From a bacterium (GTDB taxonomy: Bacteria; CLD3; SB21), in the NCBI GenBank assembly GCA_013360215.1, contig JABWCP010000001.1:1-64000 (forward strand): a DNA stretch of 64,000 nt. The letters are read 5' to 3'. This document shows, in pieces, positions 17,060-27,038 of this stretch. Every line of letters begins with the position of its first letter. Within the stretch, counting starts at the first letter, position 1. The position numbers were made by a program, and so were the translations under genes. Under the pieces are notes generated by a model. It searched no databases, was not told where the DNA came from, and was given only the letters and a program-made list of their open reading frames with translations.

Positions 17060-18448
17060 TTAGGATGGGTTAATCATTTTTTCGGGACGAACAACTTCAT
17101 CAAATTTTTCAGACGTTAACAAACCCAATTGAATTGCCGCTTCTTTGAGGGTGATATTATCATGAAACGCCTTCTTAGCGACTTTGGCCGCATTATCATA
17201 ACCGATATGCGGATTTAAAGCGGTAACTAACATGAGGGAGTTATCCAGATGTTTTTTGATCACATTGGTGTTGGGTTCAATACCGACTGCACAATGTTCA
17301 TTAAACGAATCGCAGGCGTCACCAAGTAAACGAATTGAATTCAGAAGATTAAAAATCAGTACCGGTTTATATACGTTTAGTTCAAAATTACCTGAAGCGC
17401 CGGCAACATTGATCGCGGCATCATTACCCATCACTTGTGCACACACCATGGTCATAGCTTCGCACTGCGTGGGATTGACTTTACCGGGCATGATGGAACT
17501 TCCTGGTTCATTATCCGGTATAGATATTTCACCGATCCCACAGCGCGGGCCGGAAGCCAGCCACCGTACGTCATTGGCTATTTTCATCAGCGATGCCGCC
17601 AATGTTTTAGTTGCGCCGCTCGCAAACACGATCGCATCATGCGCCGCTAATGCTTCAAACTTATTCGGCGCACTGCGAAACGGCAGGCCCGTAATTTGTG
17701 CGATATGTTTTGCACCGGTTTCGGCAAACTTAGGATGCGTATTAAGCCCTGTTCCGACCGCCGTACCACCCAAAGCCAGTTCGTATAATCCGTCGAGTAC
17801 ATGCTCAAGTCGTTTGACATTGTTATCCAGTTGTTGGACATAACCGGAAAACTCCTGCCCCAGGGTCAACGGAACAGCATCCATGAGGTGGGTGCGTCCG
17901 ATTTTGATCACATCTTTAAACGCATCCGACTTTTGTTGGAGTGTCGTGCGAAGCAATTTTACTTTGGGAATCAAGTGATGCACGATGCGTTCTGCGGAGG
18001 CGATATGCATGGCCGTCGGAAATGTATCATTGGACGACTGGGCTTTATTTACATCATCATTAGGATGAATGGGTTTTTTACTGCCCATCGTGCCGCCGGA
18101 AATTTCAATAGCGCGATTGGAAATCACCTCATTTGCATTCATATTGGTTTGTGTGCCGCTTCCCGTCTGCCATACAACCAAAGGAAAATGATCATCCAAC
18201 TTTCCGGCAATCACTTCTTCACAGGCTTTGATAATCAATTCGGCTTTATCTTTGGTCAACGCCCCCAATTCCTGATTGGCCATCGCGGCAGATTTTTTCA
18301 AAATGCCGAGTGCACGTATCATTTCACGCGGAAAGCGATCGCCGCCTATTTTAAAATTGGAAAGTGAGCGCGCCGTTTGAGCGCCATAATAACGATCCGA
18401 CGGGACTTGTACTTCACCCATGCTGTCGGTTTCAATTCGAAAACTCAT
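17060..18448 (-). CDS. fumC: Class II fumarate hydratase
   Basis: 462 residues; interconverts fumarate and malate in the TCA cycle, a homotetramer without an iron-sulfur cluster. Visible: [19 protein letters not shown] at the N-terminus, [52 protein letters not shown], and the superfamily signature [17 protein letters not shown] that carries the active-site Ser loop. Length is normal. Shine-Dalgarno AGGAGAAAT precedes the ATG. The neighbouring small membrane protein follows immediately, and a coiled-coil lipoprotein lies upstream. Confidence 0.97.
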   Translation of the reverse strand: MSFRIETDSMGEVQVPSDRYYGAQTARSLSNFKIGGDRFPREMIRALGILKKSAAMANQELGALTKDKAELIIKACEEVIAGKLDDHFPLVVWQTGSGTQTNMNANEVISNRAIEISGGTMGSKKPIHPNDDVNKAQSSNDTFPTAMHIASAERIVHHLIPKVKLLRTTLQQKSDAFKDVIKIGRTHLMDAVPLTLGQEFSGYVQQLDNNVKRLEHVLDGLYELALGGTAVGTGLNTHPKFAETGAKHIAQITGLPFRSAPNKFEALAAHDAIVFASGATKTLAASLMKIANDVRWLASGPRCGIGEISIPDNEPGSSIMPGKVNPTQCEAMTMVCAQVMGNDAAINVAGASGNFELNVYKPVLIFNLLNSIRLLGDACDSFNEHCAVGIEPNTNVIKKHLDNSLMLVTALNPHIGYDNAAKVAKKAFHDNITLKEAAIQLGLLTSEKFDEVVRPEKMINPS

Positions 18449-18466
18449 GTCGTATTTCTCCTGAAT

Positions 18467-19009
18467 TTAATCGCAGTTATTTTCGGTTTCATACCATGTG
18501 CGTTTGCACGCACCGGCATCATCTTTGGTAAAATATAAAACAATAATTTTCCCGTTAAGGCATGTCTCAAATCCACCTATGCATGTGGTTAACGCATGAT
18601 GATCTTTATCGTTTTTGACTGCTTGCACATCAAGCATAGCATTGAGCTGGGTCAATACTTCCGTATCCGTTATTTCTTTACGAATAGTGCGCGTAACCCC
18701 GCCCGGCAGTAAAAGAGTATTATTTTCTTTATTGAACGGCAAATAATCGGCCCATTGACCCATCTTTTTCAGATTAGCACGCACTTTGCGCAGCTCATCT
18801 TTAGATTTTTCATTTTCGTCTTTCTTCTTGGCCAGTTCATCGGCGGCCATCTGGGGGGCATTTTGAGTATTAGCCAAATTTTCTTTTGCTTTTTCCGTTT
18901 TAGCACGCGCTTCATCCAGTTTGCTCATATCTGATTGAGTTGCTTTTTTGGGGCCACACGAAGATACGATCACAGCGATAACCGTCAATAATACTATGAA
19001 TGATTTCAT
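18467..19009 (-). CDS. Coiled-coil lipoprotein (hypothetical)
   Basis: 180 residues with a lipoprotein signal (LLTVIAVIVSSC) after a good ribosome site (GGAGAAATAAAT). Residues about 25-75 are a charged Ala/Lys/Glu coiled coil (KLDEARAKTEKAKENL...ELRKVRANLKKMGQW). The C-terminal part has YLPFNKENNTLLLPGGV and four Cys (CIGGFETC; CKRTW...NNC), which could form disulfides in the periplasm. It lies 18 bases upstream of fumC. No family recognised. Confidence 0.65.
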   Translation of the reverse strand: MKSFIVLLTVIAVIVSSCGPKKATQSDMSKLDEARAKTEKAKENLANTQNAPQMAADELAKKKDENEKSKDELRKVRANLKKMGQWADYLPFNKENNTLLLPGGVTRTIRKEITDTEVLTQLNAMLDVQAVKNDKDHHALTTCIGGFETCLNGKIIVLYFTKDDAGACKRTWYETENNCD

Positions 19010-19048
19010 ATTTATTTCTCCATAAAATAATGTATAAACATACTGGTT

Positions 19049-19426
19049 CTAGGACTCTATTTCTAATACTATTTTTAACCTACGAAGCAAATCCGACACC
19101 TCTTCTTCGCGAATATAACGGAAATCAAGATGAAATGAATTTTGTGAAATATATCCCATAATGGACGGTTGGCCTGAAGCGAGGCGATCATAGATTTCCG
19201 CAGGCGATATCCGCGAAGATTGTATTTTGATGGCAACACTGTCATGAAGCCCGTCTAAAGAATGAATCTCCTCAAGGGTACAAGACATATTGATTTTATT
19301 ACGAAAAGCTACGTACACCTGAATCGCTCCATCACGGCAGGCCTCTGATGAAGACCCATCGCCGATGATCCCCGATTGTTCGATACCGTGTAGTGATGCC
19401 CCCGTTCCATTGATTATTTGATTCAT
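19049..19426 (-). CDS. SelA-like mini-protein lacking the PLP-binding core
   Basis: 125 residues. The N-terminus (IINGTGASLHGIEQSGI) resembles the opening motif of SelA-family proteins (INATGVVLHTNLGRA), and the C-terminal half (EIYDRLASGQPSIMGYI...FHLDFRYIREEEVSDLL) resembles the SelA C-terminal small domain (GDPPVIGRI...LLLDLRTVLPEEE). The roughly 270 residues between, which hold the PLP lysine in fold-type I enzymes, are missing. It could be an internally deleted remnant, or a free small domain, since N- and C-terminal segments pack together in that fold. The gene is 21 bases downstream of the AsmA-GT51 gene. The resemblance is by eye. Confidence 0.5.
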   Translation of the reverse strand: MNQIINGTGASLHGIEQSGIIGDGSSSEACRDGAIQVYVAFRNKINMSCTLEEIHSLDGLHDSVAIKIQSSRISPAEIYDRLASGQPSIMGYISQNSFHLDFRYIREEEVSDLLRRLKIVLEIES

Positions 19427-19447
19427 TCGTATTGTCCGATAAAATTT

Positions 19448-21523
19448 TTATTCTCTGATCGTTGGCAATGAAAATTCCACATCGCTGTCCGTCGAATCAT
19501 GCAGGGCATAGTCTTTAATCCATCGTTGTGCCGAACCGCGCACCGTAAATGTAACCGGAATGGCCGCCTGCATAGCCACTGAATCTATTACTTTTTTATC
19601 TTCCAGCATACGCACGATCAGGTTCATAAAATCCTGGTGCTTCTTTTTGGATTTGCCGGATTCGAAATAGCGTTCATACTTTTTGGGATTAGGCAATATC
19701 GTAGCCAAAAACGCGGCCTCTGGTACCGTCAATTCTTTCGGCTTTTTCTTAAAATAAAATTCCGCCGCGTGCGCGATGCCGTGCACATCGGGCCCCCACT
19801 CTACGATATTGAGGTATATCTCCATCAATCGTTTTTTATGTTTTTCTTTGTTTTTTTTCAGCGAATCCAGCGCCAGGTCGTGATTCATCAGCCAGGTTAT
19901 CATCATTTCTTGGAATTTGCGGCTAATCGTTTTTTCACGGCTCAGAAAAATATTCTTAACCAGTTGCATCGAAATCGTACTGGCACCGCGTGCGAATTTT
20001 TTTTCACGGATATTATCCCGCATAGAACGTTCGATCTGAAGCACATTGAATCCGTCATTTTTGAAAAAGGAATTATCTTCACACGCAATGACAGCCTGCA
20101 TAACCAACGGCGGTATGCTGTCGTACGGCATGTAGTATGCATTTAGCGGACCAACCCATATCATGCTGTCCTTTTCCATCTCGGTTTTAAAATGGTACAA
20201 AAACGTGTCGCGCAATGCGTAAACATGAATGGAATCGCCGTACGTTTCCACTTTAAAATCGCTGCTGATATGCAATGCGGGATCAAACCGGATGCTGTCA
20301 ATCTGCGCCAAATCAAGTCGAAACCGTGTTTGGTAGTCAAATTGACCTTTTACACGCATTCCGTCTAAGCGACGTATTATCGGCTTAGGTATCGAACTTA
20401 AAAAATCATCCATTGTTGTGGGCGGCATTCTCATCGTGACGTCCCACACGGGAAATTTTCTAAATGGTTTGGCTACACCGGAGAAAAAGGCATGAATCGT
20501 ATTGAGGTAAACCCGTGTTTCGGGGTGAATAATGATACTGTCCGGGTCCGCTGTAATATGAAGATCAAAACCGACGTTAATATCTTTTAGTTTTTCATCT
20601 GAAAGCGATTCCGATACAATATCGAGGTTTTGAATATCCAGTTTGGCTTTGAGCGTATTCTGATTACCGTATCCTTCGATGCTGTGTATTTTAAATTCAA
20701 CGCCCTTGAGCGCAATCACGGCATCGGTCCAATTTTCCAAAAAAGGAATTCGGAAATCGGAATCAAAAAAACTTTTGACATAAAGCGCATGATCTTGGTG
20801 ATCCATGGTGCCGGATATCGTAACACCATTTTTTTGTTTTCCGCGATATACCGTACCGGTCAGATCAAATTCAGCATCCCGAAACAGGCTTTCTTTAAGG
20901 CTGATGTGCATCTCATCCAGCCGCAGGCTTTCACCCCATTCGGATACCGGTTTACGTTTCTTCCACACCGTTCGTTCTTCGAGATGAATCCATGATGCGT
21001 GGCGGATTTCTATTGACGGTAATTTCTTGTCCAGATACGCCGTCACCCAGCGTTCGATCAGATTCACTTGCGGCTTGGCATTGGTGTCGACCGGAATGTT
21101 TTGACCTCGCCACGATTGCCAAAATTGCAGCCAATTATTCTGACCGTCCAAACTGCGTGTAGAAACAATATGAACCGAGTCCATCTGCAACGCGCGGATA
21201 TAATTACCGGTGAGAAATCCCCAAAGATAAAAATCCAATGTCACTCGCTCTAATCGCAGCAATTCTTTATAACCGGAAGCATGCGATGAATCACCGATCA
21301 GTACAAGCGACTGCACGGTTAATCGAGAGGCGGCCGGAAAATCAAGGCTGTCGATCATTACACGGTAACCCGTGCGTGCAGCAAGGCGATCCGCCGTTTC
21401 GGATATTTTAGTTCGGATCATATAATGCGCAAGTTGGGGCGCTCCGAACACGGCGGTGAGAATAAATACTAAAAGAAACGCCGTTACATGTATTTTATAA
21501 CGGCGCCATTTTTCCAAATTCAT
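19448..21523 (-). CDS. AsmA-like / GT51 peptidoglycan glycosyltransferase fusion
   Basis: About 691 residues from ATG 21523 (the frame opens at a GTG two codons earlier). An N-terminal membrane helix (VTAFLLVFILTAVFGAPQLA) is followed by some 430 residues resembling AsmA-type repeats (YRVMIDSLDFPAASRLTVQS; LLRLERVTLDFYLWGFLTGN; LDGQNNWLQFW). From about residue 460 comes a glycosyltransferase 51 domain that polymerises lipid II: VIACEDNSFFKNDGFN (catalytic Glu; the usual His of the motif is Asn), ARGASTISMQLVKNIFLS, EIYLNIVEWG and AAEFYFKKKPKELTVPEAAFLATILPNP. There is no transpeptidase domain. The order suggests a glycosyltransferase held on an envelope-spanning module. Confidence 0.88.
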   Translation of the reverse strand: MNLEKWRRYKIHVTAFLLVFILTAVFGAPQLAHYMIRTKISETADRLAARTGYRVMIDSLDFPAASRLTVQSLVLIGDSSHASGYKELLRLERVTLDFYLWGFLTGNYIRALQMDSVHIVSTRSLDGQNNWLQFWQSWRGQNIPVDTNAKPQVNLIERWVTAYLDKKLPSIEIRHASWIHLEERTVWKKRKPVSEWGESLRLDEMHISLKESLFRDAEFDLTGTVYRGKQKNGVTISGTMDHQDHALYVKSFFDSDFRIPFLENWTDAVIALKGVEFKIHSIEGYGNQNTLKAKLDIQNLDIVSESLSDEKLKDINVGFDLHITADPDSIIIHPETRVYLNTIHAFFSGVAKPFRKFPVWDVTMRMPPTTMDDFLSSIPKPIIRRLDGMRVKGQFDYQTRFRLDLAQIDSIRFDPALHISSDFKVETYGDSIHVYALRDTFLYHFKTEMEKDSMIWVGPLNAYYMPYDSIPPLVMQAVIACEDNSFFKNDGFNVLQIERSMRDNIREKKFARGASTISMQLVKNIFLSREKTISRKFQEMMITWLMNHDLALDSLKKNKEKHKKRLMEIYLNIVEWGPDVHGIAHAAEFYFKKKPKELTVPEAAFLATILPNPKKYERYFESGKSKKKHQDFMNLIVRMLEDKKVIDSVAMQAAIPVTFTVRGSAQRWIKDYALHDSTDSDVEFSLPTIRE

Positions 21524-21536
21524 GAACACACTTTCT

Positions 21537-22844
21537 TCAGAGCAAAATTCCGCCGATCGTTCCGGTTAATAATGTCGCTAATGCACCGCCGAGCACAGCC
21601 CGCAATCCAAGGGCCGCAATATCTTTTCGACGCTCCGGCGCCAATGGTGATATACCGCCGATCTGAATAGCTATCGAAGAAAAATTGGCAAAGCCGCATA
21701 ACGCAAACGTAGCAATCATGATGGATTTATCCGAAGTAAGCAGCCCGCTTTTGATCATGCCGGCCATATCGGAGTACGCGACAAATTCGTTTAATGCGAT
21801 TTTCGTTCCAAGTAAACTGCCGACCTGCATGGCTTCACTCCACGGCACACCGGAAATAAACGCGATCGGCGCAAGAACATAACCAAAAATCATTTGTAGG
21901 GATAGATCCGGAACCGCAATAAGCCCGCCGATCCATCCGGCTAAACCATTAATCAAAGCGATCAACGCGATAAAAGCTAAAAGCATGCCGGCGACATTGA
22001 GCGCCAGTTGCAAGCCATCGGCCGCTCCGCCGGCCGCAGCTTCGATCACATTGGATGCATTTTTTTCAACATCCATTTTGACGGAACCTTTCGTCACAGG
22101 TTCCTCCACTTCCGGAAAAATAATTTTAGAAATCAATAACCCGGCCGGGGCTGCCATAATACTTGCGCCGAGGAGCTGTGTCGCAAATAATATCTGACCT
22201 TGTTCGACACCTACGCCATGCACTTCGGCATACGATTTACCCAGCATCTGGATATAGGCGGCCATCACACCACCGGCAATCGTTGCCATACCCCCGACCA
22301 TGATGGTGTACAGTTCTGAATTGGTCATGGTCTTGATAAATGGTCGAATCATAAGCGGCGCTTCGGTTTGACCGACAAAAATATTCGCTGTATTGGAAAG
22401 CGATTCCGCTCCGCTCGTGCCCATCAGTTTGGCCATTACCCAAGCCATACCTTGCACTACTTTTTGCATGATACCGAGATAATAAAGAACCGACATTAGC
22501 GAAGAAAAGAAAATGATCGTAGGTAAAACTTGAAACACAAAAAAGAAACCCATGCTGCCTTCCGTTCCCGGGCTCAATGCGAGATTTCCAAAAACAAATT
22601 GTGCACCTTTAGTCGTATAACCTAAGATCGCAACAATGCCGGCGCCTATTTTTTCAAATCCTACGGCTACGAGATTAAATGGAAATCCTAAAGCATGGCC
22701 TTTGATCACAAGTATGCCAAAGACGATCTGGATTAAAAAACCCATGCCAACCAATCGCCAGTTTACCCGCTTTTTGTTATTACTGACCAAAAAAGCAATA
22801 CCGATGATCGCTGCTACACCGAGAAGTCCCGTAAATCGCTCCAT
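21537..22844 (-). CDS. nupC: Concentrative nucleoside transporter (CNT/NupC family)
   Basis: About 435 residues with ten or so hydrophobic helices; imports nucleosides with a cation gradient. Family motifs: the N-terminal GIAFLVSNNKKRVNWR, the QVLPTIIFFSSLMSVLYYLG gate, TSGAESLSNTANIFVGQTEAPL (nucleoside-binding), AAYIQML, and NEFVAYSDM with CGFANFSSIAIQIGGISPLAPERR at the C-terminus. A GTG at 22850 opens the frame, but ATG 22844 has GGAG at proper spacing. It is adjacent to the GT51 fusion (13 bases) and follows an HPt gene. Nucleoside uptake fits the nearby deoC only loosely, as they are on other strands. Confidence 0.93.
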   Translation of the reverse strand: MERFTGLLGVAAIIGIAFLVSNNKKRVNWRLVGMGFLIQIVFGILVIKGHALGFPFNLVAVGFEKIGAGIVAILGYTTKGAQFVFGNLALSPGTEGSMGFFFVFQVLPTIIFFSSLMSVLYYLGIMQKVVQGMAWVMAKLMGTSGAESLSNTANIFVGQTEAPLMIRPFIKTMTNSELYTIMVGGMATIAGGVMAAYIQMLGKSYAEVHGVGVEQGQILFATQLLGASIMAAPAGLLISKIIFPEVEEPVTKGSVKMDVEKNASNVIEAAAGGAADGLQLALNVAGMLLAFIALIALINGLAGWIGGLIAVPDLSLQMIFGYVLAPIAFISGVPWSEAMQVGSLLGTKIALNEFVAYSDMAGMIKSGLLTSDKSIMIATFALCGFANFSSIAIQIGGISPLAPERRKDIAALGLRAVLGGALATLLTGTIGGILL

Positions 22845-22903
22845 GTGCACTCCCGAAGTTATTTATTATTAAAACACATCACTGTAATTCTAATTTCGCC
22901 GAC

Positions 22904-23275
22904 CTAAACCGGAATTAATTTTTTCAACTCTTCCAACGATTCAAGATAAACCCTGTCTAATTCTGAAATTTTTTCAGAGGCTTCTTGCAAACGATTCTCT
23001 TTACCTAAAACTTCTATGGTTTGACAAATTTCTGCAAGATGTTTTGCGCCTAAATTAGCGCTGGAACCTTTGAGGCTGTGTGCTTCATGACTTAAACTCA
23101 ATCCGTCATGCTGTTCCAGAAATAATTTAATTTTAGCAATACTGGGCGGCGCATTTTTTTGAAACAAATTTAATAATTCTTTGAAAAGCGCACCCTTCCC
23201 GCGTTTGCCGACATTCAGCAATTGTTCGATCATTGCGTATTCGATGAGATCTGTGCGATGATGTGGAACTGCCAT
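22904..23275 (-). CDS. Stand-alone HPt phosphotransfer protein
   Basis: 123 residues forming one histidine phosphotransfer four-helix bundle: LFKELLNLFQKNAPPSIAKI, then SHEAHSLKGSSANLGAKHLAEIC with phospho-acceptor His about position 66, and a closing helix LDRVYLESLEELKKLI. It would shuttle phosphate between hybrid kinases and receivers. No kinase is adjacent. It shares the window with a much larger HPt protein at 35.7 kb but is not near it. It starts 27 bases after coaE on the same strand and could be cotranscribed. Confidence 0.88.
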   Translation of the reverse strand: MAVPHHRTDLIEYAMIEQLLNVGKRGKGALFKELLNLFQKNAPPSIAKIKLFLEQHDGLSLSHEAHSLKGSSANLGAKHLAEICQTIEVLGKENRLQEASEKISELDRVYLESLEELKKLIPV

Positions 23276-23302
23276 GCGCTAAGGTACGTTTTAAATATAA
23301 AT

Positions 23303-23914
23303 TTACCGCTTGTTATTATTCACCAACGTATCGAATAATGCTTCTACTTTTCGATTAAGATCAACCAAAGATGTATTGTTGGTCAACACATAATCGGCGC
23401 GACGTTCTTTTTCTTCGATCGGCATTTGTGCACGTATGCGCAACATCGCGTCTTCCGATTGAATCTGATCCCGTGCCATTATCCGTGTCATGCGTATTTT
23501 TTCATCCGCCGTCACGACGATCACCTTGTCAAAGGTATCGGCTATCTCGGCTTCATAAATCAATGCGGCATCTACCAATATCATCGGCGGATTATTTTTT
23601 TGCGTCTCATCAATCCGAGCACGCATGGCTTGCAGTAAATGCGGATGCACGATGGCGTTGAGTTGTTTGACACGTTCGGGATTTGAAAAAACAAACGTCC
23701 CCAACAGTTGTCGTTGCAAGCGGCCCTGAAAATCAAAAAAAGCTTCACCAAACGCGCGTCGTATTTCCGATCGAACCGCCGCATCCGACTCCACGACATG
23801 ACGGCCAAGCCGATCGGCATCAATCACTATCGCACCGAGCCGTTCAAAAATACGCGCTACTTCCGTTTTGCCGCATCCGATACCTCCGGTGAGACCGATC
23901 AAGGGTGAACTCAT
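23303..23914 (-). CDS. coaE: Dephospho-CoA kinase
   Basis: Phosphorylates the ribose 3'-OH of dephospho-CoA in the last CoA step. The frame opens at 23980, but the family N-terminus MSSPLIGLTGGIGCGKTEVA begins at 23914 (203 residues, normal). P-loop GGIGCGKT, VIDADRLGRHVVE (substrate Asp) and a lid with RMTRIMARDQIQSEDAMLRI are visible; the C-terminal ERRADYVLTNN is characteristic. Confidence 0.95.
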   Translation of the reverse strand: MSSPLIGLTGGIGCGKTEVARIFERLGAIVIDADRLGRHVVESDAAVRSEIRRAFGEAFFDFQGRLQRQLLGTFVFSNPERVKQLNAIVHPHLLQAMRARIDETQKNNPPMILVDAALIYEAEIADTFDKVIVVTADEKIRMTRIMARDQIQSEDAMLRIRAQMPIEEKERRADYVLTNNTSLVDLNRKVEALFDTLVNNNKR

Positions 23915-24063
23915 TGCATTCCTGATTTGATGACATCCAGACGTGCGGTTAAAACTACCAAAACACAGGATGACTATCAATAGCCGTGATATGAAAAAAT
24001 CTTTTGTTTAAATTTTTTTAAAATCGTATTCTCTATAAAAATTTAACCAATTCTTATTTATCC

Positions 24064-25089
24064 GTGATTGATTTACGCAGCGATACGGTAACCCAGCCTT
24101 CACCGGCTATGCGGGATGCGATGGCCTCTGCCAAGGTTGGCGACGACGTCTTCGGAGAAGATCCGACAGTTAATGCCTTACAGGAAGCTGTGGCGCACAT
24201 GTTGGGCCATGAAGCGGGTTTATTCGTCCCCAGCGGTACGATGGGCAACCAATTGGCAATTAAAACACACACACGCCCTGCTAACGAAATCATCATTGAG
24301 GCCGATGCGCATATTTTTAAATACGAATGCGGTGCCTCATCCATGATTTCCGGCGTCATGACCAAAACCCTGCACGGACAACGCGGTATTCTTACCGCTT
24401 CGCAGATCGCGGTAGCCATCAATGGCCCGGATATCCACAACGCGCCCACCGGCATGATCGCTTTGGAAAATACGCACAATCGCGCGGGCGGTACGATCTA
24501 TCCGATTGAAACTGTAAAGCAGATTTCCGATCTGGCACGTCAACGCCATATCCCTTTGCATCTAGACGGCGCTCGTCTAATGAATGCGTGTGTAGCAAGC
24601 CATATCAAACCGCAAACCTACGGTGTTTTATTCGACTCCGTGTCTCTTTGTCTGTCTAAAGGCTTAGGTGCGCCCGTAGGCTCTGTGCTGGTTGGCAATA
24701 AATCTTTTATCGCACAAGCGCGCTATTACCGCAAGGCATTGGGCGGCGGTATGCGCCAGGCCGGTATTCTCGCCGCGGCCGGCTTATATGCATTACAACA
24801 TCATGTCAATGATCTCGCAGACGATCACCGTAAGGCCCAAATTTTAGCTGAAACATTATCCGCGTTGCCGCCTTTTGAAATAGACGTCACGACGGTGCAA
24901 ACCAATATCGTTATTTTTGATGTTGTGAATCCGGCTTTAGATGCGCAACGTGTAGTAGATCATCTCGGTTCGCAAGGTATTTTGGCGATTCCATTCGGGG
25001 AACGCAAAGTACGTTTTGTCACCCATCGCGATCTTACGTTTGAACAAATAGATGAAGCTGTTTCCATACTTCGTAAACAATACCAATAA
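24064..25089 (+). CDS. ltaE: Low-specificity L-threonine aldolase
   Basis: A 341-residue PLP enzyme of the beta-eliminating lyase group: L-threonine (or allo-threonine) to glycine and acetaldehyde. Starts with GTG at 24064. Visible: [32 protein letters not shown] (family opening), [28 protein letters not shown], the PLP lysine in [18 protein letters not shown], and [20 protein letters not shown]. Length and order are normal. deoC starts 4 bases after the stop and fbp follows, so the three form an operon. Both ltaE and deoC handle acetaldehyde. Confidence 0.95.
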   Translation: MIDLRSDTVTQPSPAMRDAMASAKVGDDVFGEDPTVNALQEAVAHMLGHEAGLFVPSGTMGNQLAIKTHTRPANEIIIEADAHIFKYECGASSMISGVMTKTLHGQRGILTASQIAVAINGPDIHNAPTGMIALENTHNRAGGTIYPIETVKQISDLARQRHIPLHLDGARLMNACVASHIKPQTYGVLFDSVSLCLSKGLGAPVGSVLVGNKSFIAQARYYRKALGGGMRQAGILAAAGLYALQHHVNDLADDHRKAQILAETLSALPPFEIDVTTVQTNIVIFDVVNPALDAQRVVDHLGSQGILAIPFGERKVRFVTHRDLTFEQIDEAVSILRKQYQ

Positions 25090-25093
25090 ACTC

Positions 25094-25987
25094 ATGAGCA
25101 CAGAAAAAATCATCGCTGACCAAATTGATCGCATTCTTGCGGATATCAAAGGAGTTGCCGCCGTATCCGAACCTGCATGCGATTGCCGCATCAATAAGCC
25201 CGCGACCCCAAGCGAAGCCTGCGCATGCAATACAGCAACGGAAGCCGAGATCTATAACAATTTCGTCGAATGCGGTGCGTGCCGCATTTCCGCTGCGCTC
25301 GGCATCGATGCCGAAAAAGAACGTGTCGGGCGAATGATTGATCATACGTTGCTCAAGCCCGAAGCCACGGCGAAAGAAATCGACCAACTCTGTGAAGAAG
25401 CGGCCAAATACTGTTTTGCATCCGTATGCATCAATCCAAGCTGGGTCAAACGCGCTGCACAAAAACTGGCGCGCAGCGGCGTCAAAGTGTGCACCGTCGT
25501 AGGTTTCCCCTTAGGCGCTACGAGCACACAAGCCAAAGCTTTAGAAACTGAAATCGCCGTATCGCACGGTGCTCAAGAAGTGGATATGGTGATCAATGTC
25601 GGTTGGCTCAAATCCGGTGAATACGAATTGGTCAAAAAAGATATCACCGCTGTGGTGCGTCATGCCGGTCGCCAAGTGCCCGTCAAAGTGATTTTAGAAA
25701 CATGCCTTCTTACCAATGAAGAAAAAATAAAAGCCTGCGTACTTTCCAAAGAAGCCGGCGCCGCTTACGTTAAAACTTCGACCGGTTTCAACAAAGGAGG
25801 CGCTACCGCGGCCGACATTGCACTGATGCGGCATGTCGTCGGACAAGACATGGGCGTCAAAGCCTCCGGCGGCGTTCGTACGTATGAAGATGCACTGCAA
25901 ATGGTTCAATCGGGCGCATCGCGTATCGGCGCAAGCGCCAGCGTAAAAATCGTTACCGGCAAATCCGGCGAAGCGGCCGGTTATTGA
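25094..25987 (+). CDS. deoC: Deoxyribose-phosphate aldolase with Cys-rich N-terminal extension
   Basis: Cleaves deoxyribose-5-phosphate to acetaldehyde and glyceraldehyde-3-phosphate. Start ATG 25094, 4 bases after ltaE; 297 residues. The class I aldolase core starts near [15 protein letters not shown], with [42 protein letters not shown], the Schiff-base Lys in [10 protein letters not shown] and [16 protein letters not shown]. About 75 extra residues precede it, with six Cys in CDC, CAC and CGAC groups, an arrangement that could bind metal or form disulfides. Some bacterial DeoC have N-terminal extensions; the meaning of this one is not known to me. Confidence 0.93.
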   Translation: MSTEKIIADQIDRILADIKGVAAVSEPACDCRINKPATPSEACACNTATEAEIYNNFVECGACRISAALGIDAEKERVGRMIDHTLLKPEATAKEIDQLCEEAAKYCFASVCINPSWVKRAAQKLARSGVKVCTVVGFPLGATSTQAKALETEIAVSHGAQEVDMVINVGWLKSGEYELVKKDITAVVRHAGRQVPVKVILETCLLTNEEKIKACVLSKEAGAAYVKTSTGFNKGGATAADIALMRHVVGQDMGVKASGGVRTYEDALQMVQSGASRIGASASVKIVTGKSGEAAGY

Positions 25988-26033
25988 TTGATACGACGAT
26001 TTAAAAAACATCTTAATTCATCAGGATTGCAAC

Positions 26034-27035
26034 ATGCCTAACCGTTTTAAAACCATTGAGCGACATATCATTGACATGGAACGCCTGCACCCCGAGGCAT
26101 CGGGTGAATTGACGGGTCTGCTTTCCGACATTGCGCTCGCGGGTAAAATCATTTCATCGGAAGTCAATCGTGCCGGATTAGTCAACCTGCTCGGACTGGC
26201 TGGCGGCGAAAATGTTCACGGCGAAGCGGTAAAAAAGTTAGATATGTTTTCCCACGACATGCTGGTCAAAATTATTTCCGGCGGACGGGGCGAAATTTTT
26301 ATGCTGGGTTCCGAAGAGATGGAACATCCTCTTTCGCTTGATGATAATTACCCCGACGGCAAGTATATCGTCAATTTTGATCCGCTTGACGGTTCATCCA
26401 ATATTGATGCCAATGTCAGCGTGGGCACGATTTTTTCTATCCTAAAAAAAGACTCCTCTTCCAACCCTAAAGAAGCCTGCCGCCAGAGCGGTGTCCAGCA
26501 AGTCGCCGCGGGTTATATTATTTACGGTTCCAGTACGATGTTTGTTTACACGGCCGGTCACGGTGTCCACGGTTTCACGCTGGATCCGGGGCTCGGCGAA
26601 TTTATACTCTCGCATGAAAACATAAAAACACCCGAACGCGGAAAAATATACAGTATCAATGAAGGCAATTCGAACAAGTGGCACGACGGTGTTCGGAATT
26701 ACATCGCATATCTTAAAGAAGAAAATAAATCCGATAAACGCCCCTATTCCTCGCGTTATATCGGATCTTTGGTTGCCGATTTTCATCGCAATTTACTCTA
26801 TGGCGGTATTTTCCTTTATCCGGCAGATCGTTCCAATCCTGAAGGGAAATTGCGTTTATTATACGAAGCCAATCCTTTAGCCATGATCGTTGAAGCAGCC
26901 GGAGGAGCCGCTTCCGACGGACATCGGCGCATCATGGAAATCGAACCCACGGCTTTACATCAACGAGTTCCTCTTATCATCGGAAGTAAAGCGGACGTAG
27001 AAACAGCTTGTGCTTTTATTCAGGGCCAGCGTTAA
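26034..27035 (+). CDS. fbp: Class 1 fructose-1,6-bisphosphatase
   Basis: Hydrolyses fructose-1,6-bisphosphate for gluconeogenesis. 333 residues, with the metal-binding motif VNFDPLDGSSNIDANVSVGTIFSI, GSEEMEHPLSLDDNYPDGKY, YIGSLVADFHRNLLYGGIFLYP (substrate loop) and LYEANPLAMIVEAAGG at the C-terminus. It follows deoC by 46 bases, so pentose/acetaldehyde breakdown to triose phosphate and the return to hexose may be expressed together. It converges tightly (3 bases between stops) with modC. Confidence 0.96.
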   Translation: MPNRFKTIERHIIDMERLHPEASGELTGLLSDIALAGKIISSEVNRAGLVNLLGLAGGENVHGEAVKKLDMFSHDMLVKIISGGRGEIFMLGSEEMEHPLSLDDNYPDGKYIVNFDPLDGSSNIDANVSVGTIFSILKKDSSSNPKEACRQSGVQQVAAGYIIYGSSTMFVYTAGHGVHGFTLDPGLGEFILSHENIKTPERGKIYSINEGNSNKWHDGVRNYIAYLKEENKSDKRPYSSRYIGSLVADFHRNLLYGGIFLYPADRSNPEGKLRLLYEANPLAMIVEAAGGAASDGHRRIMEIEPTALHQRVPLIIGSKADVETACAFIQGQR

Positions 27036-27038
27036 TCG

